The notes: a model not told the origin generated them from the sequence alone. A stretch of DNA of 64,000 nucleotides from Cryptosporangium arvum DSM 44712 (GCF_000585375.1 NZ_KK073874.1:9131994-9195993); one strand, 5' to 3'. Positions 25,859-36,173 are shown, counted from the stretch's first letter. A program made the numbers and translations.

Positions 25859-26824
25859 TCAGGAACGACGGCGGACGGCTCGCCGGGCCCGGCTGGCCGC
25901 CTGGGAGTGGGCTCCCACCTCGACCACCGGGCGGCAGGCCAGCACCGTGCGGAATCCGGCCGTCCCCAGGCCCGCCGCGACGACGAGCGAGAGCAGGACC
26001 ACCAGACCCAGCTGGTCGTGCCGGCTCGAGAAGCCGGGGAAGGGTGGGAGGGCCGGGGTCTCTTCGACCTCGGATTCCTCGGCGTCCGGTCGTGCCGGGT
26101 TCGACGGGGTCGCACGGTCACCGGCTCCGTCCCGGTCACCGTCGTCCCGGTCCCCGGTCCCGCCGGCGGCCGGGGGCGAGGCGTCGGCTGAGGGTGAGGT
26201 CGCCGCGGACGGTGACGTCGGGCTCACGGGGGTGGCGTCCTGGGTCGGGTCGGCGTCCGGGGTCGCTTCCGGGCTCGGCGTCGATCCGGATGGTGCCGAT
26301 GTCGAGCCGCGGTCGGAGGGGGTGCCCGGGTCTGCGACCGGCGGATCGTCGGAGCCGGAGTTCCCGCTGTCCGACCCCTTCACGGTGCCGGACGGCCCGT
26401 CGGCGTCGCTCTCGTTCCCGCCGTCGTTGTCCTCGGCGCCGTTCCCCTTGTCCTTCCCGTTCCCCTTTCCCTTCCCGTTGCCGTTCCCGTTGCCCTGGCC
26501 ATTGCCGTTGCCGTTGCCGTTGCCCTGGCCGTTGCCGTTCCCGTTTCCGTTCCCGTCGGCCTTGGTGGGAGCGCCGCCGAGCCCGATCGCGGCCGGCTGC
26601 ACGACGAGCACGGATCGCACGGTCGACACCGTGACCCGCCCGACCGAGACCGTCGTGGTGCGGACCCGCGTCACCTCGCTCGTCGTGGTCACCGAGACGT
26701 CGGTGTCCACCGACTCGGCCCGACCGACACCGGGGAGAGCCAGCGCACCCCCGAACAGGCCGAGCAGCACCGCCAGCGTGAGGAATACAGAAGGCGCGGC
26801 GACGCGCTGCTGATGTCCTGACAC
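25859..26824 (-). CDS. Secreted, membrane-anchored Asn/Gly-repeat protein
   Basis: The 321-residue protein has an N-terminal signal-like helix (VFLTLAVLLGLFGGALALPG), a Thr/Val-rich segment, a stretch of Asn-Gly repeats (NGNGNGQG and NGKGKG) near residues 90–130, a long Ser/Pro/Asp-rich linker, then a membrane helix (LGLVVLLSLVVAAGLGTAGF) and a short basic tail. This layout fits a surface-exposed, wall-spanning or stalk protein anchored at the C-terminus. No enzyme motif is present. It is followed on the other strand by nfo. Confidence 0.65.
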   Translation of the reverse strand: MSGHQQRVAAPSVFLTLAVLLGLFGGALALPGVGRAESVDTDVSVTTTSEVTRVRTTTVSVGRVTVSTVRSVLVVQPAAIGLGGAPTKADGNGNGNGNGQGNGNGNGNGQGNGNGNGKGKGNGKDKGNGAEDNDGGNESDADGPSGTVKGSDSGNSGSDDPPVADPGTPSDRGSTSAPSGSTPSPEATPDADPTQDATPVSPTSPSAATSPSADASPPAAGGTGDRDDGDRDGAGDRATPSNPARPDAEESEVEETPALPPFPGFSSRHDQLGLVVLLSLVVAAGLGTAGFRTVLACRPVVEVGAHSQAASRARRAVRRRS

Positions 26825-26949
26825 CGGCCCTCCCGTACCTGGTCTGTACCGAGGCCAACGATGTCGCCGGACGTCGGTGACGCACGCTGTCTAGGGGCAC
26901 CCCCGCGCCGGGCGCGGCGCTCGTGACACAGGGCCTAGGCTCTCGTTCC

Positions 26950-27726
26950 ATGCGAATCGGTGCCCATGTCGACCCCGCCGACCCCCTGGCCGCCGCCTCC
27001 GTTCGCGGCGCCGACGTGGTCCAGTTCTTCCTCGGCGATCCGCAAGGCTGGAAAAAGCCGGTCCCGCGGGACGACGCCGAGGCACTGAAGGCCAGCGACG
27101 TCGACATCTACGTCCACGCGCCGTACGTCATCAATCTGGCCAGCACCAACAACCGCATCCGGATCCCGTCGCGGAAGATCCTCGGCCAGCACGCCGAAGC
27201 GGCCGCGGGCGTCGGAGCCAAGGGCCTGATCGTCCACGGCGGCCACGTCGGCAAGGGCGACGACGCCGAGGTCGGCTTCGAGAACTGGCGCAAGGCGTTC
27301 GCGCAGGCCGCCGAGTCCGGCGGGTTCCCCCTGCCGATCCTGGTCGAGAACACCGCCGGCGGTGACAATGCGATGGCCCGCCGATTCGATCGGCTGGCGA
27401 TGTTGTGGGACGCGATCGGCGAATACGAGCCGGGCTTCTGCCTCGACACGTGCCACGCCCACGCCGGGGGCGAAGACCTGCTGGACATCGTCGACCGGGT
27501 GAGGGCGATCACCGGCCGTATCGACCTGGTGCACGTCAACGACTCCAAAGACCCGTTCGACTCCGGGCGCGACCGGCACGAGAACCTCGGCAGCGGCCAG
27601 ATCGACCCCGACCTGATCGTCGCCACCGTGAAAGCGGCCGGAGCGCCCGCGATCTGCGAGACGCCGGGCGGCGACGACGGTCAGACCGCGGATATCCAGT
27701 TCCTGAAGGAGCGGCTGGCCAAGTGA
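26950..27726 (+). CDS. nfo: Endonuclease IV (AP endonuclease)
   Basis: A 258-residue TIM-barrel nuclease that cuts at abasic sites in base excision repair. Zinc-ligand motifs are visible: [67 protein letters not shown] and the C-terminal ICETPG. The ATG at 26950 starts the usual RIGAHVDP. It overlaps the next gene by four bases (GTGA), so the two are translationally coupled. Confidence 0.94.
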   Translation: MRIGAHVDPADPLAAASVRGADVVQFFLGDPQGWKKPVPRDDAEALKASDVDIYVHAPYVINLASTNNRIRIPSRKILGQHAEAAAGVGAKGLIVHGGHVGKGDDAEVGFENWRKAFAQAAESGGFPLPILVENTAGGDNAMARRFDRLAMLWDAIGEYEPGFCLDTCHAHAGGEDLLDIVDRVRAITGRIDLVHVNDSKDPFDSGRDRHENLGSGQIDPDLIVATVKAAGAPAICETPGGDDGQTADIQFLKERLAK

Positions 27727-29426
27727 GCGTGGCGGTACCGGAGAGAGTCCGCCGCTTCGGCACCAGCGAGTTCACGCTCGTCGGCGTCGGCTTCGCGCTC
27801 GTCGCGGTGATCCTCACCTGGCCGACGCTGAAGCACCCGGCCACCACCATCCCCCAGGACACGTTCGACCCGCTGCTCATCGCGTGGGAGATCGCCTGGG
27901 GCGGCCATGCGCTGCTCACCCAGCCGGGCGCGCTCTGGCAGGCCAACGTGCTCTTCCCCGAGCACGACTCGTTCGCGTTCACCGACAGCCTGCTCGGCTA
28001 CGCGCCGCTCGGCTTCGTCGGCGAGGGACCGGTCGCGGCCGTCGTCCGCTACAACATCGCGTACGTGCTGGCGTTCTACCTGGCATCGGTCGGCGGTTAC
28101 GCGCTCGCGCGCCGGCTCGGATCGGCCTGGCCCGGAGCCGTTCTGGCCGGCCTCGCCGTCGGCTACGCGCCGTGGCGGCTCGGCCAGGCCGGTCACCTGC
28201 ACGTGCTCTCCACCGGCGGCATCGCGCTGGCACTGGCCGCGCTGGCCAAGGGTCACGGTTACTCGTTCACCCGCGGCTTCCGGCCGGAGGAGGTGCGCCC
28301 GGGCTGGGCCGCGGCCGGCTGGGGCCTGGCGTGCTGGCAGATCACGATCGGCTTCGGCGTCGGCCTGCCGTTCGGCTACGTCCTCGGCGGCGTCTGCCTG
28401 GCGTCCGCGATCGGCTGGCTGGTCACCGGCCGGCCGCAGCTACCGAAGAAGCTGCTGATCGCCGACGGCGTCGGCATCCTCGGGTTCCTGACGATCACGG
28501 CGCTGATGGCTCGGCCGTACCTGCGGGTCGTGGAGGCCCACCCGTACGCCCGCCGCACCGAGGCCGACCTCGGGCTGTTCTCGCCGCCGTTCCGCGGGTT
28601 CCTCACCGCGCCGGAGACGTCCTGGCTGTGGGGTGAATCGTCGGCCCGGGCCCGGGAGACGCTGCTCTGGGCACCGGAGATGACGATGCTGCCCGGCATC
28701 TTCGTCGGAGCGGCCGCGGTCGTCGGCCTGTTCATCAGTTCCTGGACGCTGCGGCAGCGGATCCTGCTCTGGGTGGCCACCGTGGTCAGCCTCGTCCTGG
28801 GGATGGGGACGACGTTCCTCGGCAGCGGCGAGTTCGGTTACCTGCTGCTCTACCGCTACCTGCCGGGCTGGGACGCGATCCGCACCCCGGGTCGCCTGGT
28901 CGTCTGGACCAGTCTCCTGCTCGCGATCCTGGCCGCCGGAGCGATCACCGCGATCGGCGAGCGATTCGCGAAACCGACCGGCTGGCCCCGGTTCGTCGTC
29001 GCGCTCGCGCTGATCCCGGCCCTGCTGGTGGGCGTCGAAGGGATCAACACCACGCCGCACCCGCGGGTGCCGGCCCAGCCGCAGTCGTTCAAGGACGTCG
29101 TCGGCCCGGCGCTCGTGCTGCCCAGCGACGCCCGCGACCAGTGGGTGATGCTCTGGTCGACCGACGGGTTCCCGAAGATCGTCAACGGCGGCTCGGGCTT
29201 CACGCCGCAGTCGCAGTCGATGATCCGGGAAGCGGCAAAGGTCTTCCCGAGCGAGCAGAGCATCGCCTACTTCCGCCGCCTCGGCATCAACACCGTGCTG
29301 GTGCTGCAGTCCGGCGACCTCAGCGCGGTCGGCGGGGAGTACCAGAACGCGCTGACGGCCGACGTGAGCGGGCTCGACGTCCTACGTCGCGACCGCGGCG
29401 ACGGGGTGTTGTTCGACCTCCGGTGA
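27723..29426 (+). CDS. GT-C type polytopic membrane protein, probable glycosyltransferase
   Basis: A 567-residue protein with about twelve hydrophobic segments. An acidic loop after the first helix ([25 protein letters not shown]) and [19 protein letters not shown] resemble lipid-linked-sugar glycosyltransferases of the GT-C fold. A soluble C-terminal region of about 130 residues ends in a strand rather than a helix. The GTG start overlaps the nfo stop codon. The donor and acceptor are unknown. Its end overlaps the convergent GT87 gene by 45 bp. Confidence 0.75.
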   Translation: MSVAVPERVRRFGTSEFTLVGVGFALVAVILTWPTLKHPATTIPQDTFDPLLIAWEIAWGGHALLTQPGALWQANVLFPEHDSFAFTDSLLGYAPLGFVGEGPVAAVVRYNIAYVLAFYLASVGGYALARRLGSAWPGAVLAGLAVGYAPWRLGQAGHLHVLSTGGIALALAALAKGHGYSFTRGFRPEEVRPGWAAAGWGLACWQITIGFGVGLPFGYVLGGVCLASAIGWLVTGRPQLPKKLLIADGVGILGFLTITALMARPYLRVVEAHPYARRTEADLGLFSPPFRGFLTAPETSWLWGESSARARETLLWAPEMTMLPGIFVGAAAVVGLFISSWTLRQRILLWVATVVSLVLGMGTTFLGSGEFGYLLLYRYLPGWDAIRTPGRLVVWTSLLLAILAAGAITAIGERFAKPTGWPRFVVALALIPALLVGVEGINTTPHPRVPAQPQSFKDVVGPALVLPSDARDQWVMLWSTDGFPKIVNGGSGFTPQSQSMIREAAKVFPSEQSIAYFRRLGINTVLVLQSGDLSAVGGEYQNALTADVSGLDVLRRDRGDGVLFDLR

Positions 29427-30869
29427 GCGGGGCGGTGGTGTCTCGTCGAGCACACCGCCCTCCGGATCGTCGACGCCGTCGCGCCGGACGACGTCCAGTT
29501 CCGGACGCAGGATCTCGCGGACCACCAGACCGCAGAGCACGGCGACGCTGACCCACCGGGCGATGCTCGCCAGCGTGAACGCCGCCTCGGGGAGCACCGT
29601 GGTCTTGCCGCCGGAGACCCGGATCAGGATCTGGTAGAAGCTGAAGAAGTAGGCCAGCTCGGCGGCCTGCCAGATCAGGATCGCCCGCCACTTCGGCCGG
29701 GCCAGCACCGCGAGCGGGATCAGCCACAGCACGAACTGCTGCGACCAGACCTTGTTCGTCAGCAGGAACGCGGCCACGACGAGGAACGCCACCTGGCCGA
29801 GGCGGGGACGACGCCGGGCGAACAGCACCAGCGCGGCGATGCCGATGCAGCACAGCGTGAACGTCAGCCACGCCACCGTGTTCAGCGCCGGAATGTGTTC
29901 GCCGAGCCAGACGAACGGCGGCAACCCGAGTTCCGGCTTGCCTTCGGCGTCCCGGCCGACCGGGATGTGGGTGCCGATGTACCAGAACGTGCCCCAGTCG
30001 ATCGGCCGCTCGGACGACAGCCGGAAGAAGCGCGACCAGCCGTCCGGCGCCATGATCGCGAACGGCACGTTGATCACCAGCCAGGTGAACACGCCGGTGC
30101 TGACGGTGACGAGCGCCGAGAGACGCGCCTCCGCCGTCCGCCGCCGGAAGCACAGCAGCACCAGCGGGCCGAGGATGAGCAGGGGGTAGAACTTCGCGGC
30201 GGTCGCCAACCCGAACAGCACACCGGCCCAGCCGGGGCGTTTCCGCGACCAGGCGAGGATCGCCAGCGCGGTCAGCGCGATCGCCAGGTAGTCCCAGTTG
30301 ACGGTCGCGGTGACGAACACCGCGGGGGCGAGCGCGACGATCGCCCCGTCCCATGGTCGTCGTTCCCGGGTGCGGACCACCGCCCAGGCCGTCACGAGAC
30401 CGAAGCCGGCCAGCGCCAGCGCCGTCAGGTCGTAGAAGACCGTGCCTTCGTTGATGTTGCCCGGCGTCAGCGCGTCGACCGCACCGCTGGAGATCAGCGC
30501 GTGGACCGGTAGCCCGATGACGCCCATCATGATGCCGGTGAGCACCGGGTACTCGACCTCGTGATCGAGGTAGGGGATGTACCCCTTGTTGAGTTCCTCG
30601 GCGTAGTAGAGCGCCAGGACGTCGGTGTAACAGGCGTTGCGGTACTGGTCGTAGTTCTCCCAGGCGCCGTCCCGGCAGGGGGACTTCTGCACCCAGTTGA
30701 ACGCGAACACCAGCGTGGTCAGCAGCAGGATGACCTGCAGCGGCGTCCAGAACCGCCGGCGCAGCGTTGCGTGCAGGCCCAGCGGGCCGCCCACGGCCCC
30801 GGACAGGCCCGCCACGACCGGATCGCGGTGGCTCGGGAGCACGATGTCGACGTCGGTTCGCTCGGTCAC
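29382..30869 (-). CDS. GT87-family membrane mannosyltransferase-like protein
   Basis: A 495-residue polytopic protein with about ten helices. After the first helix are SPCRDGAWENYDQYRNACYTDVLALYY and HEVEYPVLTG, the conserved Asp and Tyr-Pro regions of GT87 polyprenol-phosphate-mannose transferases. The position next to ponA matches Rv0051 beside ponA1 in Mycobacterium. The GTG at 30869 starts VTERTDVDIVLPSHRDP. A role in lipoglycan or arabinogalactan-type glycan synthesis is likely but not shown. Confidence 0.82.
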   Translation of the reverse strand: MTERTDVDIVLPSHRDPVVAGLSGAVGGPLGLHATLRRRFWTPLQVILLLTTLVFAFNWVQKSPCRDGAWENYDQYRNACYTDVLALYYAEELNKGYIPYLDHEVEYPVLTGIMMGVIGLPVHALISSGAVDALTPGNINEGTVFYDLTALALAGFGLVTAWAVVRTRERRPWDGAIVALAPAVFVTATVNWDYLAIALTALAILAWSRKRPGWAGVLFGLATAAKFYPLLILGPLVLLCFRRRTAEARLSALVTVSTGVFTWLVINVPFAIMAPDGWSRFFRLSSERPIDWGTFWYIGTHIPVGRDAEGKPELGLPPFVWLGEHIPALNTVAWLTFTLCCIGIAALVLFARRRPRLGQVAFLVVAAFLLTNKVWSQQFVLWLIPLAVLARPKWRAILIWQAAELAYFFSFYQILIRVSGGKTTVLPEAAFTLASIARWVSVAVLCGLVVREILRPELDVVRRDGVDDPEGGVLDETPPPRSPEVEQHPVAAVAT

Positions 30870-30903
30870 GCCCCGATCCTGCCGCACGGGGCAAAGGCAG
30901 ATG

Positions 30904-30945
30904 CGACAGCGCCCCACCCGGCATCTGCCGGGCGGGGCGCTGTCG
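30904..30945 (-). terminator. Long hairpin terminator after ponA
   Basis: A stem of 19 positions with one mismatch (CGACAGCGCCCC, then CCCGGC, with their complements) and a 4-base loop lies 12 bp past the ponA stop and before the GT87 start. It probably ends ponA transcription and separates the two genes. Confidence 0.75.
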
Positions 30946-30957
30946 ACTCAGGCGGCG

Positions 30958-33597
30958 CTAGTTCGTGTTGAAGAAGCCGTTGCCGCCGTCCTGTTGTTGC
31001 CCGTCGGGATTCGGATTCTCACCCTGCTGCTGTCCGTCTCCGTTGGTGCCGTCGGAGGGACTGGGCGACTGGCCACCGTTCTCCCACCAGTTGCCACCGT
31101 CGTTCTGACCGTCGGGGTTGTTCGGGTCCGGCGTGTCGGACGGCGTCGGGTCCGGTTCCTCGGTCGGCGCGTTTCCTGCCTTGTCGCCCTCGTGCAGCGG
31201 ATCGTCGAACTTCTGCTTGTCCACACCGTCGAGCGTCGTCTTCATGAACGCGCTCCAGATGCGGCCGGGGATTCCGGAGCCGTAGACGATGCCGCCGTTC
31301 ACCCGGTCTTTGAGCTTGATGTCCTTGTCGGCGCCACTGCCGACCCAGACCGCGGTGGCCAGGTTGGGCGTGTAGCCGCACATCCAGGCGTGGGCGTTGT
31401 CGTCGGTGTTCTGGTACTGCTGCGTGCCGGTCTTGATCGCGGCGTCGCGGTTGATCTTGTTCTTCGACGCGCTGTTGTAGACCTGCTGCATCGCGTACGA
31501 GACGTCGCGGCCGACGGACCGGTCGAACGCCTGCACCGGCTGCGCCGCGTTGTCGGCCCGGTTGTAGAGCACGGTCTTGCCGTCGGCGTCGATGACCTTC
31601 GAGATGAAGTACGGCTCGTGGTACGTGCCGTAGCTCGCGAACGTCGCGTAGCCCGCCGCCTGCTCGAGCACCGAGACCGAGTACTGGCCGATGCCGATAC
31701 CGGAGTTGATGCCCTTGCTGATCCGGTCCTCGACCGGCATGCCGTCGAGCGTCTTGACCCCGGCCTTCTCCGCCAGCCGCGCGACCTTCTTGGCCCCGAC
31801 CTCGAGGGTCAGTGCCCAGTAGACGGTGTTGATCGACTGGATCGTCGCCTGGGTCAGCGTGCACTGCTTTCCGCAGCTGTCGTCGTCCGAGTTACGCAGT
31901 GGCGTTTCGCGGTCTTCGAACGTCTGCCCGGACGTGCCGTCCCACTTCGAGTCGATGCTGTAGCCCTCTTTGACGCCTTCCGCGAGGACGAAGGGCTTGA
32001 ACGAGGAGCCGGCCGGGTGCGGGGCCTGCGACGACGCGAGGTCGAGGTTGCCGTAGCCGCGATCGCCGCCGTAGTAGGCCCGGACCGCTCCGGACGTCGG
32101 GTCGATCGAGACCATGGCGGTGGCCATGTCCTTGTCCTGACCCTTGAGCTGTTCTTTCGACGCCTTCGCGGCCGCCTTCTGGGCCTTGCTGCTGATCGTG
32201 GTCTGAACGGTCAGGCCACCGGTGTTGATGTCCTGCTCGCTGAAGCCGAGCTTCTTGAGTTCGGACTCGATCTTCTGACCGAGGATGCCGGTGGAACCGC
32301 TCCGCCACTCACCGGTGCGCTTGGCCTCCGGCAGCACCTTCGGATAGGTCATCGCGGACCGGGCGGACTTGTCGAGGTGGTTCGTCACGACCATCTGGTC
32401 GAGCACGTAGCCCCAGCGCCCCTGTGCGCTCTCCGGCTTGTTCGACGGGTCGAAGTTCCTCGGGTCCTTGATGACCGCGGCGAGAACCGCGCCTTCCTCG
32501 ACCGTGATCTTGCCGATGTCCTTGCCGAAGTACGCCTGCGCGGCCTGCTGGATGCCCCAAGCGCCACGGCCGTAGTAGATCGTGTTCAGGTAGCCGCCGA
32601 GGATCTGGTCCTTCGACATGCTGTCGGAGAGCTTCCTGGCGAGGATGATCTCCTTGACCTTGCGGGTGTAACTCCGCTCCTTGGTCATGTTGAACACGTT
32701 CCGGATGTACTGCTGGGTGATCGTCGAACCACCGCCGGCGCCCTCGTCGCCCTTGACCAGGCCCCACACCGCACGCGCGGTGCCGCGGAACGAGACGCCC
32801 TTGTTGTTCTCGAAGTCGGGGTCCTCGACCGCGGTCACGGCGTACCGGACGTGTTCGGGCACCTTGTCCAGGGGCACCTCGACCCGGTTCTCGGCCGAGA
32901 ACGTGGCGAAGGTGACGTTGTCCGAGAACTGGATCTGCGTGGTGCCGCTGGCGTCGGGAATCGGGGGCAGGTCGGTGCTCGCGTAAGCCACCCCGCCGCC
33001 GACGAGACCGAGCAGCATGGCGACCGCGGTGGCCACCCCGACGCCGATCAGGATCTTCTTGCGGCGTCCCGGTTTTCTGACCTTTTGGTCTTTCGGTGGC
33101 ATACCACCGAATTCTGGGAGTAACTGGTCATCTTCCAGCGCTGCCGCGCGGCTACGCGGTCCAACACCGGCCGGCCGATCGCCGATGGCGGTGCTGCCGT
33201 AGGTCGTTCCGGACGACGGGGCCGAGCCGTAGGTGGTGCCGCCCGACCCGTACGTGGTGCCGCCGGGCGCACCGCCAGAGCCATAGGTCGTGCCGCCGCT
33301 GGATCCATAGGTGGTGCCGCCGCGACCGGCCGCCGACGATCCGTACGTGGTGCCGGACGACGAACTTCCCGACGCCGAACCCGAGCCGTACGTGGTGCCG
33401 CCGGAAGCAGCGCCGGAACCGTAAGTGGTACCGGACGAACTGCCGGAGGAGCCGCCGGACGAGCCACCGTAGACGGTGCCACCGCCCGATCTGGCCGCAC
33501 CTGTCGATGCCGATCCGCCGTACACAGTCCCGCTCGACGGACGCTCGCGCGCCCCGGGGTTACCGTCACCGCCCTCGGGAGTCTGGCCGTAACTCAT
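30958..33597 (-). CDS. ponA: Class A penicillin-binding protein (transglycosylase/transpeptidase)
   Basis: The 879-residue bifunctional wall synthase has a cytoplasmic N-terminus of about 180 residues holding ten copies of a T-T/V-Y-G motif in Gly/Ser-rich sequence. One membrane helix follows (183–206), then a GT51 domain with catalytic Glu in TAVEDPDF near 258 and STITQQ near 291. The transpeptidase domain has SSFK (531–534), SIN (588–590) and KTGT (722–725). The C-terminal tail is Pro/Asp/Gln-rich. It polymerises and crosslinks peptidoglycan outside the membrane. Gene order matches ponA1 of Mycobacterium. ATG at 33597. Confidence 0.95.
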   Translation of the reverse strand: MSYGQTPEGGDGNPGARERPSSGTVYGGSASTGAARSGGGTVYGGSSGGSSGSSSGTTYGSGAASGGTTYGSGSASGSSSSGTTYGSSAAGRGGTTYGSSGGTTYGSGGAPGGTTYGSGGTTYGSAPSSGTTYGSTAIGDRPAGVGPRSRAAALEDDQLLPEFGGMPPKDQKVRKPGRRKKILIGVGVATAVAMLLGLVGGGVAYASTDLPPIPDASGTTQIQFSDNVTFATFSAENRVEVPLDKVPEHVRYAVTAVEDPDFENNKGVSFRGTARAVWGLVKGDEGAGGGSTITQQYIRNVFNMTKERSYTRKVKEIILARKLSDSMSKDQILGGYLNTIYYGRGAWGIQQAAQAYFGKDIGKITVEEGAVLAAVIKDPRNFDPSNKPESAQGRWGYVLDQMVVTNHLDKSARSAMTYPKVLPEAKRTGEWRSGSTGILGQKIESELKKLGFSEQDINTGGLTVQTTISSKAQKAAAKASKEQLKGQDKDMATAMVSIDPTSGAVRAYYGGDRGYGNLDLASSQAPHPAGSSFKPFVLAEGVKEGYSIDSKWDGTSGQTFEDRETPLRNSDDDSCGKQCTLTQATIQSINTVYWALTLEVGAKKVARLAEKAGVKTLDGMPVEDRISKGINSGIGIGQYSVSVLEQAAGYATFASYGTYHEPYFISKVIDADGKTVLYNRADNAAQPVQAFDRSVGRDVSYAMQQVYNSASKNKINRDAAIKTGTQQYQNTDDNAHAWMCGYTPNLATAVWVGSGADKDIKLKDRVNGGIVYGSGIPGRIWSAFMKTTLDGVDKQKFDDPLHEGDKAGNAPTEEPDPTPSDTPDPNNPDGQNDGGNWWENGGQSPSPSDGTNGDGQQQGENPNPDGQQQDGGNGFFNTN

Positions 33598-33872
33598 ACG
33601 CCCACCATGCCCCGGAAGGACCAAGCGATCAAAACAGCCGCACGCTCCTGTGACATGCCGCTCACAGAGCAATCACCATTTCCCACGCCTTGCGTAAACG
33701 GACCTTCGCTGTCCGAGTCTCCCCTATGGCATGGGCACCACGGGGCAACCCGGTCACATCCTTAACCAGCTTTAATCCAAACGACAGACAGCAGCCGGTT
33801 GATCACTGGCCAGTACACCGTGCCCCGGCAACGCGCCGGAAGTCAGGGCCGGAATTCGAGCCGTACGGGTGA

Positions 33873-34277
33873 TCAGTCCGCTGCTCGGCGCCGCTCGTCG
33901 GCATCGTCGCCGAGGCCGTCGCGTCCCAACACGTATTTCTCCACCAGATGGTTCCAACCGCACCCGCGGCACACCTCGACGACGTAGACGTCGAAGGCGC
34001 GGTAGTTCATGGCCAGCGCGGTCAGCTCCGCGCGCGGGCGCGCCTGCCCCGCCGACGTACGCAGCTCGTCGCCGTAGATGTAGTTGACCTGCCACAGCGG
34101 TTCGCGCCGACAGATCGGGCACGGCGCCTCGGTGGCGTCTCCGAAGAACTTCGACGCCCGGATCAGGTACGGCGACGCGTCGCAGACCTCCGTCGTGCCG
34201 ACCCGGCCGGCGCGGATCTCACGCAGAAGCGCACGCCGCTTCAGCGTGTAGTCGACGATCTGCCGCTGGGTCCGCAC
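33873..34277 (-). CDS. DUF5318 family protein
   Basis: A 134-residue protein starting at GTG 34277: RTQRQIVDYTLKRRALLREI, then EVCDASPYLIRASKFFG, CPICRREPLWQVNYIYGDEL and VVEVCRGCGWNHLVEKYVLG. Two CxxC pairs suggest a zinc ribbon. It is the homologue of Rv0049, which lies between ponA1 and the PadR gene in Mycobacterium, as here. Function is unknown. The 275 bp between it and ponA hold no gene I can see. Confidence 0.88.
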   Translation of the reverse strand: MRTQRQIVDYTLKRRALLREIRAGRVGTTEVCDASPYLIRASKFFGDATEAPCPICRREPLWQVNYIYGDELRTSAGQARPRAELTALAMNYRAFDVYVVEVCRGCGWNHLVEKYVLGRDGLGDDADERRRAAD

Positions 34278-34373
34278 AGCCGAAGAATACGCCGTGACCG
34301 AGTGACCACTGGTTGTCGATAAGAGCCCATGACGTGAATTACTTCCGTGTCCCGTGCGTCGAGGCATCGGTTG

Positions 34374-34394
34374 GATGTATCGTCTCGATACATC
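34374..34394. promoter_or_regulatory. Probable PadR operator (perfect inverted repeat)
   Basis: GATGTATCG and CGATACATC form a perfect 9-bp inverted repeat with a 3-base spacer, 40 bp before the padR start codon. It contains ATGT-N-ACAT, the pattern bound by PadR-family repressors. Autoregulation and control of the downstream ino1 are likely. Confidence 0.7.
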
Positions 34395-34434
34395 GGCGCG
34401 AGCCAACGCCTGGTGGACGAGAGGAGGCCCGGCG

Positions 34435-35037
34435 GTGCTCGAGTTCGCGGTCTTGGGGCTCCTGCACGAAGGCCCGATGCACGGGTACGAGCTGCGCAAG
34501 CGGCTGACGACCTTGCTCGGGGCGTTTCGTGCGGCGATTTCCTATGGGTCGCTCTATCCGACCCTCCGGCGGCTCCAAGCGGGGGGATGGATCACCGAGG
34601 TCGAACCTGACCCCGACGACGTGGTCACCGCTCCGCCGCTCACCGGCCGACGGGGAAGAGTCGTCTACAAACTCACCGCCGAAGGCAAGGAGCGGTTCGC
34701 CGCCCTGCTCGCCGGCTCCGGCCCCGAGACCTACGACGACGACGAGGGTTTCGGCGTCCACTTCGCGTTCTTCAGCCGCACGGATGCGGCCACCCGGCTC
34801 CGGATCCTCGAGGGTCGTCGGCGGCGGGTGGAGGAACGTCGGGACGGGCTGTCCCAGATGCTCGCCAGGGCAGGCGAGCGCTTGGACGCCTACACGCTCG
34901 AGCTGCAGCGCCATGGCTTGGAATCAGCCGACCGGGAGGTCCGCTGGATCAACGAGCTGATCGCCAAGGAGCAGGCCGGAGGCTCGCCACGCGCCGGTCT
35001 GGAGCGCCCGACGGCGGCTCCCGACGAGGAACTGTGA
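34435..35037 (+). CDS. PadR-family transcriptional regulator
   Basis: A 200-residue regulator starting at GTG 34435 with GAGGAGG upstream. The N-terminal winged helix contains LEFAVLGLLHEGPMHGYELRKRL and SYGSLYPTLRRLQAGGWI, typical of PadR. A long C-terminal dimerisation helix region follows (RLRILEGRRRRVEERRDGLSQ is its start). It lies 62 bp before ino1 on the same strand, the conserved pairing seen as Rv0047c/Rv0046c in Mycobacterium. A matching palindrome lies in its promoter. Confidence 0.92.
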   Translation: MLEFAVLGLLHEGPMHGYELRKRLTTLLGAFRAAISYGSLYPTLRRLQAGGWITEVEPDPDDVVTAPPLTGRRGRVVYKLTAEGKERFAALLAGSGPETYDDDEGFGVHFAFFSRTDAATRLRILEGRRRRVEERRDGLSQMLARAGERLDAYTLELQRHGLESADREVRWINELIAKEQAGGSPRAGLERPTAAPDEEL

Positions 35038-35099
35038 GCTCCCCAGTTCTTCAGGCAAACACTTTTACCGTGAGTTGAAACACAGAGAGGGAGGCCCCT

Positions 35100-36173
35100 A
35101 TGGGCTCCGTACGTGTCGCCATCGTCGGCGTCGGCAACTGCGCCGCGTCGCTCGTGCAGGGCGTGCACTACTACCGTGACGCTGACCCCACGACGCGGGT
35201 GCCCGGGCTCATGCACGTCCAGTTCGGCGACTACCACGTCCGCGACGTCGAGTTCGTGGCCGCGTTCGACGTGGACGCCAAGAAGGTCGGGCGTGACCTC
35301 TCGGAGGCGATCGTCGCCAGCGAGAACAACACGATCCAGATCACCGAGGTGCCGCCGACCGGCATCACCGTGCAGCGTGGTCACACCTTCGACGGCCTCG
35401 GCGAGTACTACCAGGAAATGGTCACCGAGTCCGACGACGAGCCGGTCGACGTGGTCCAGGCGCTGAAGGACGCGAAGGTCGACGTCCTGGTCTCGTACCT
35501 GCCGGTGGGCTCCGAGGACGCCGACCGCTTCTACGCCCAGGCCGCGATCGACGCCAAGGTCGCGTTCGTCAACGCGCTGCCGGTCTTCATCGCCTCCGAC
35601 CCGGAGTGGGCGCAGAAGTTCACCGACGCCGGTGTGCCGATCGTCGGCGACGACATCAAGTCGCAGGTCGGCGCCACCATCACCCACCGCGTGATGGCCA
35701 AGCTGTTCGAGGACCGCGGGGTCGAGCTGCTGCGCACGTACCAGCTCAACTTCGGCGGCAACATGGACTTCATGAACATGCTGGAGCGCAAGCGTCTCCA
35801 GTCGAAGAAGATCTCCAAGACCCAGTCGGTCACCTCGCAGATCCCGCACGAGATGGAGAAGGCCGACGTTCACATCGGCCCGTCCGACTACGTGCCGTGG
35901 CTCGACGACCGCAAGTGGGCCTACGTGCGCCTCGAGGGCAAGGCGTTCGGCGACGTCCCGCTGAACCTGGAGTACAAGCTCGAGGTCTGGGACTCCCCGA
36001 ACTCGGCCGGCGTCATCATCGACGCGGTCCGTGCGGCGAAGATCGCCAAGGACCGGGGTATCGGTGGCCCGATCAACTCGGTGTCGTCGTACCTGATGAA
36101 GAGCCCGCCGGAGCAGTACTCCGACGACGAGGCCAAGGCCGCGGTCGAGGCCTTCATCAAGGGCGAGATCTGA
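35100..36173 (+). CDS. ino1: Inositol-3-phosphate synthase
   Basis: The 357-residue NAD-dependent enzyme converts glucose 6-phosphate to inositol 3-phosphate, the precursor of phosphatidylinositol, lipoglycans and mycothiol. The Rossmann motif [13 protein letters not shown] is at residues 10–22. [27 protein letters not shown] and [10 protein letters not shown] are the conserved substrate and NAD regions. The start has GGGAGG upstream. A strong terminator follows the stop codon. Probably regulated by the upstream PadR protein. Confidence 0.96.
   Translation: MGSVRVAIVGVGNCAASLVQGVHYYRDADPTTRVPGLMHVQFGDYHVRDVEFVAAFDVDAKKVGRDLSEAIVASENNTIQITEVPPTGITVQRGHTFDGLGEYYQEMVTESDDEPVDVVQALKDAKVDVLVSYLPVGSEDADRFYAQAAIDAKVAFVNALPVFIASDPEWAQKFTDAGVPIVGDDIKSQVGATITHRVMAKLFEDRGVELLRTYQLNFGGNMDFMNMLERKRLQSKKISKTQSVTSQIPHEMEKADVHIGPSDYVPWLDDRKWAYVRLEGKAFGDVPLNLEYKLEVWDSPNSAGVIIDAVRAAKIAKDRGIGGPINSVSSYLMKSPPEQYSDDEAKAAVEAFIKGEI

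Noticed and set aside
30697..33123. Plus-strand frame of 808 residues antisense to ponA
   Set aside because: Typical antisense open frame of a high-GC gene; ponA on the minus strand has all catalytic motifs.
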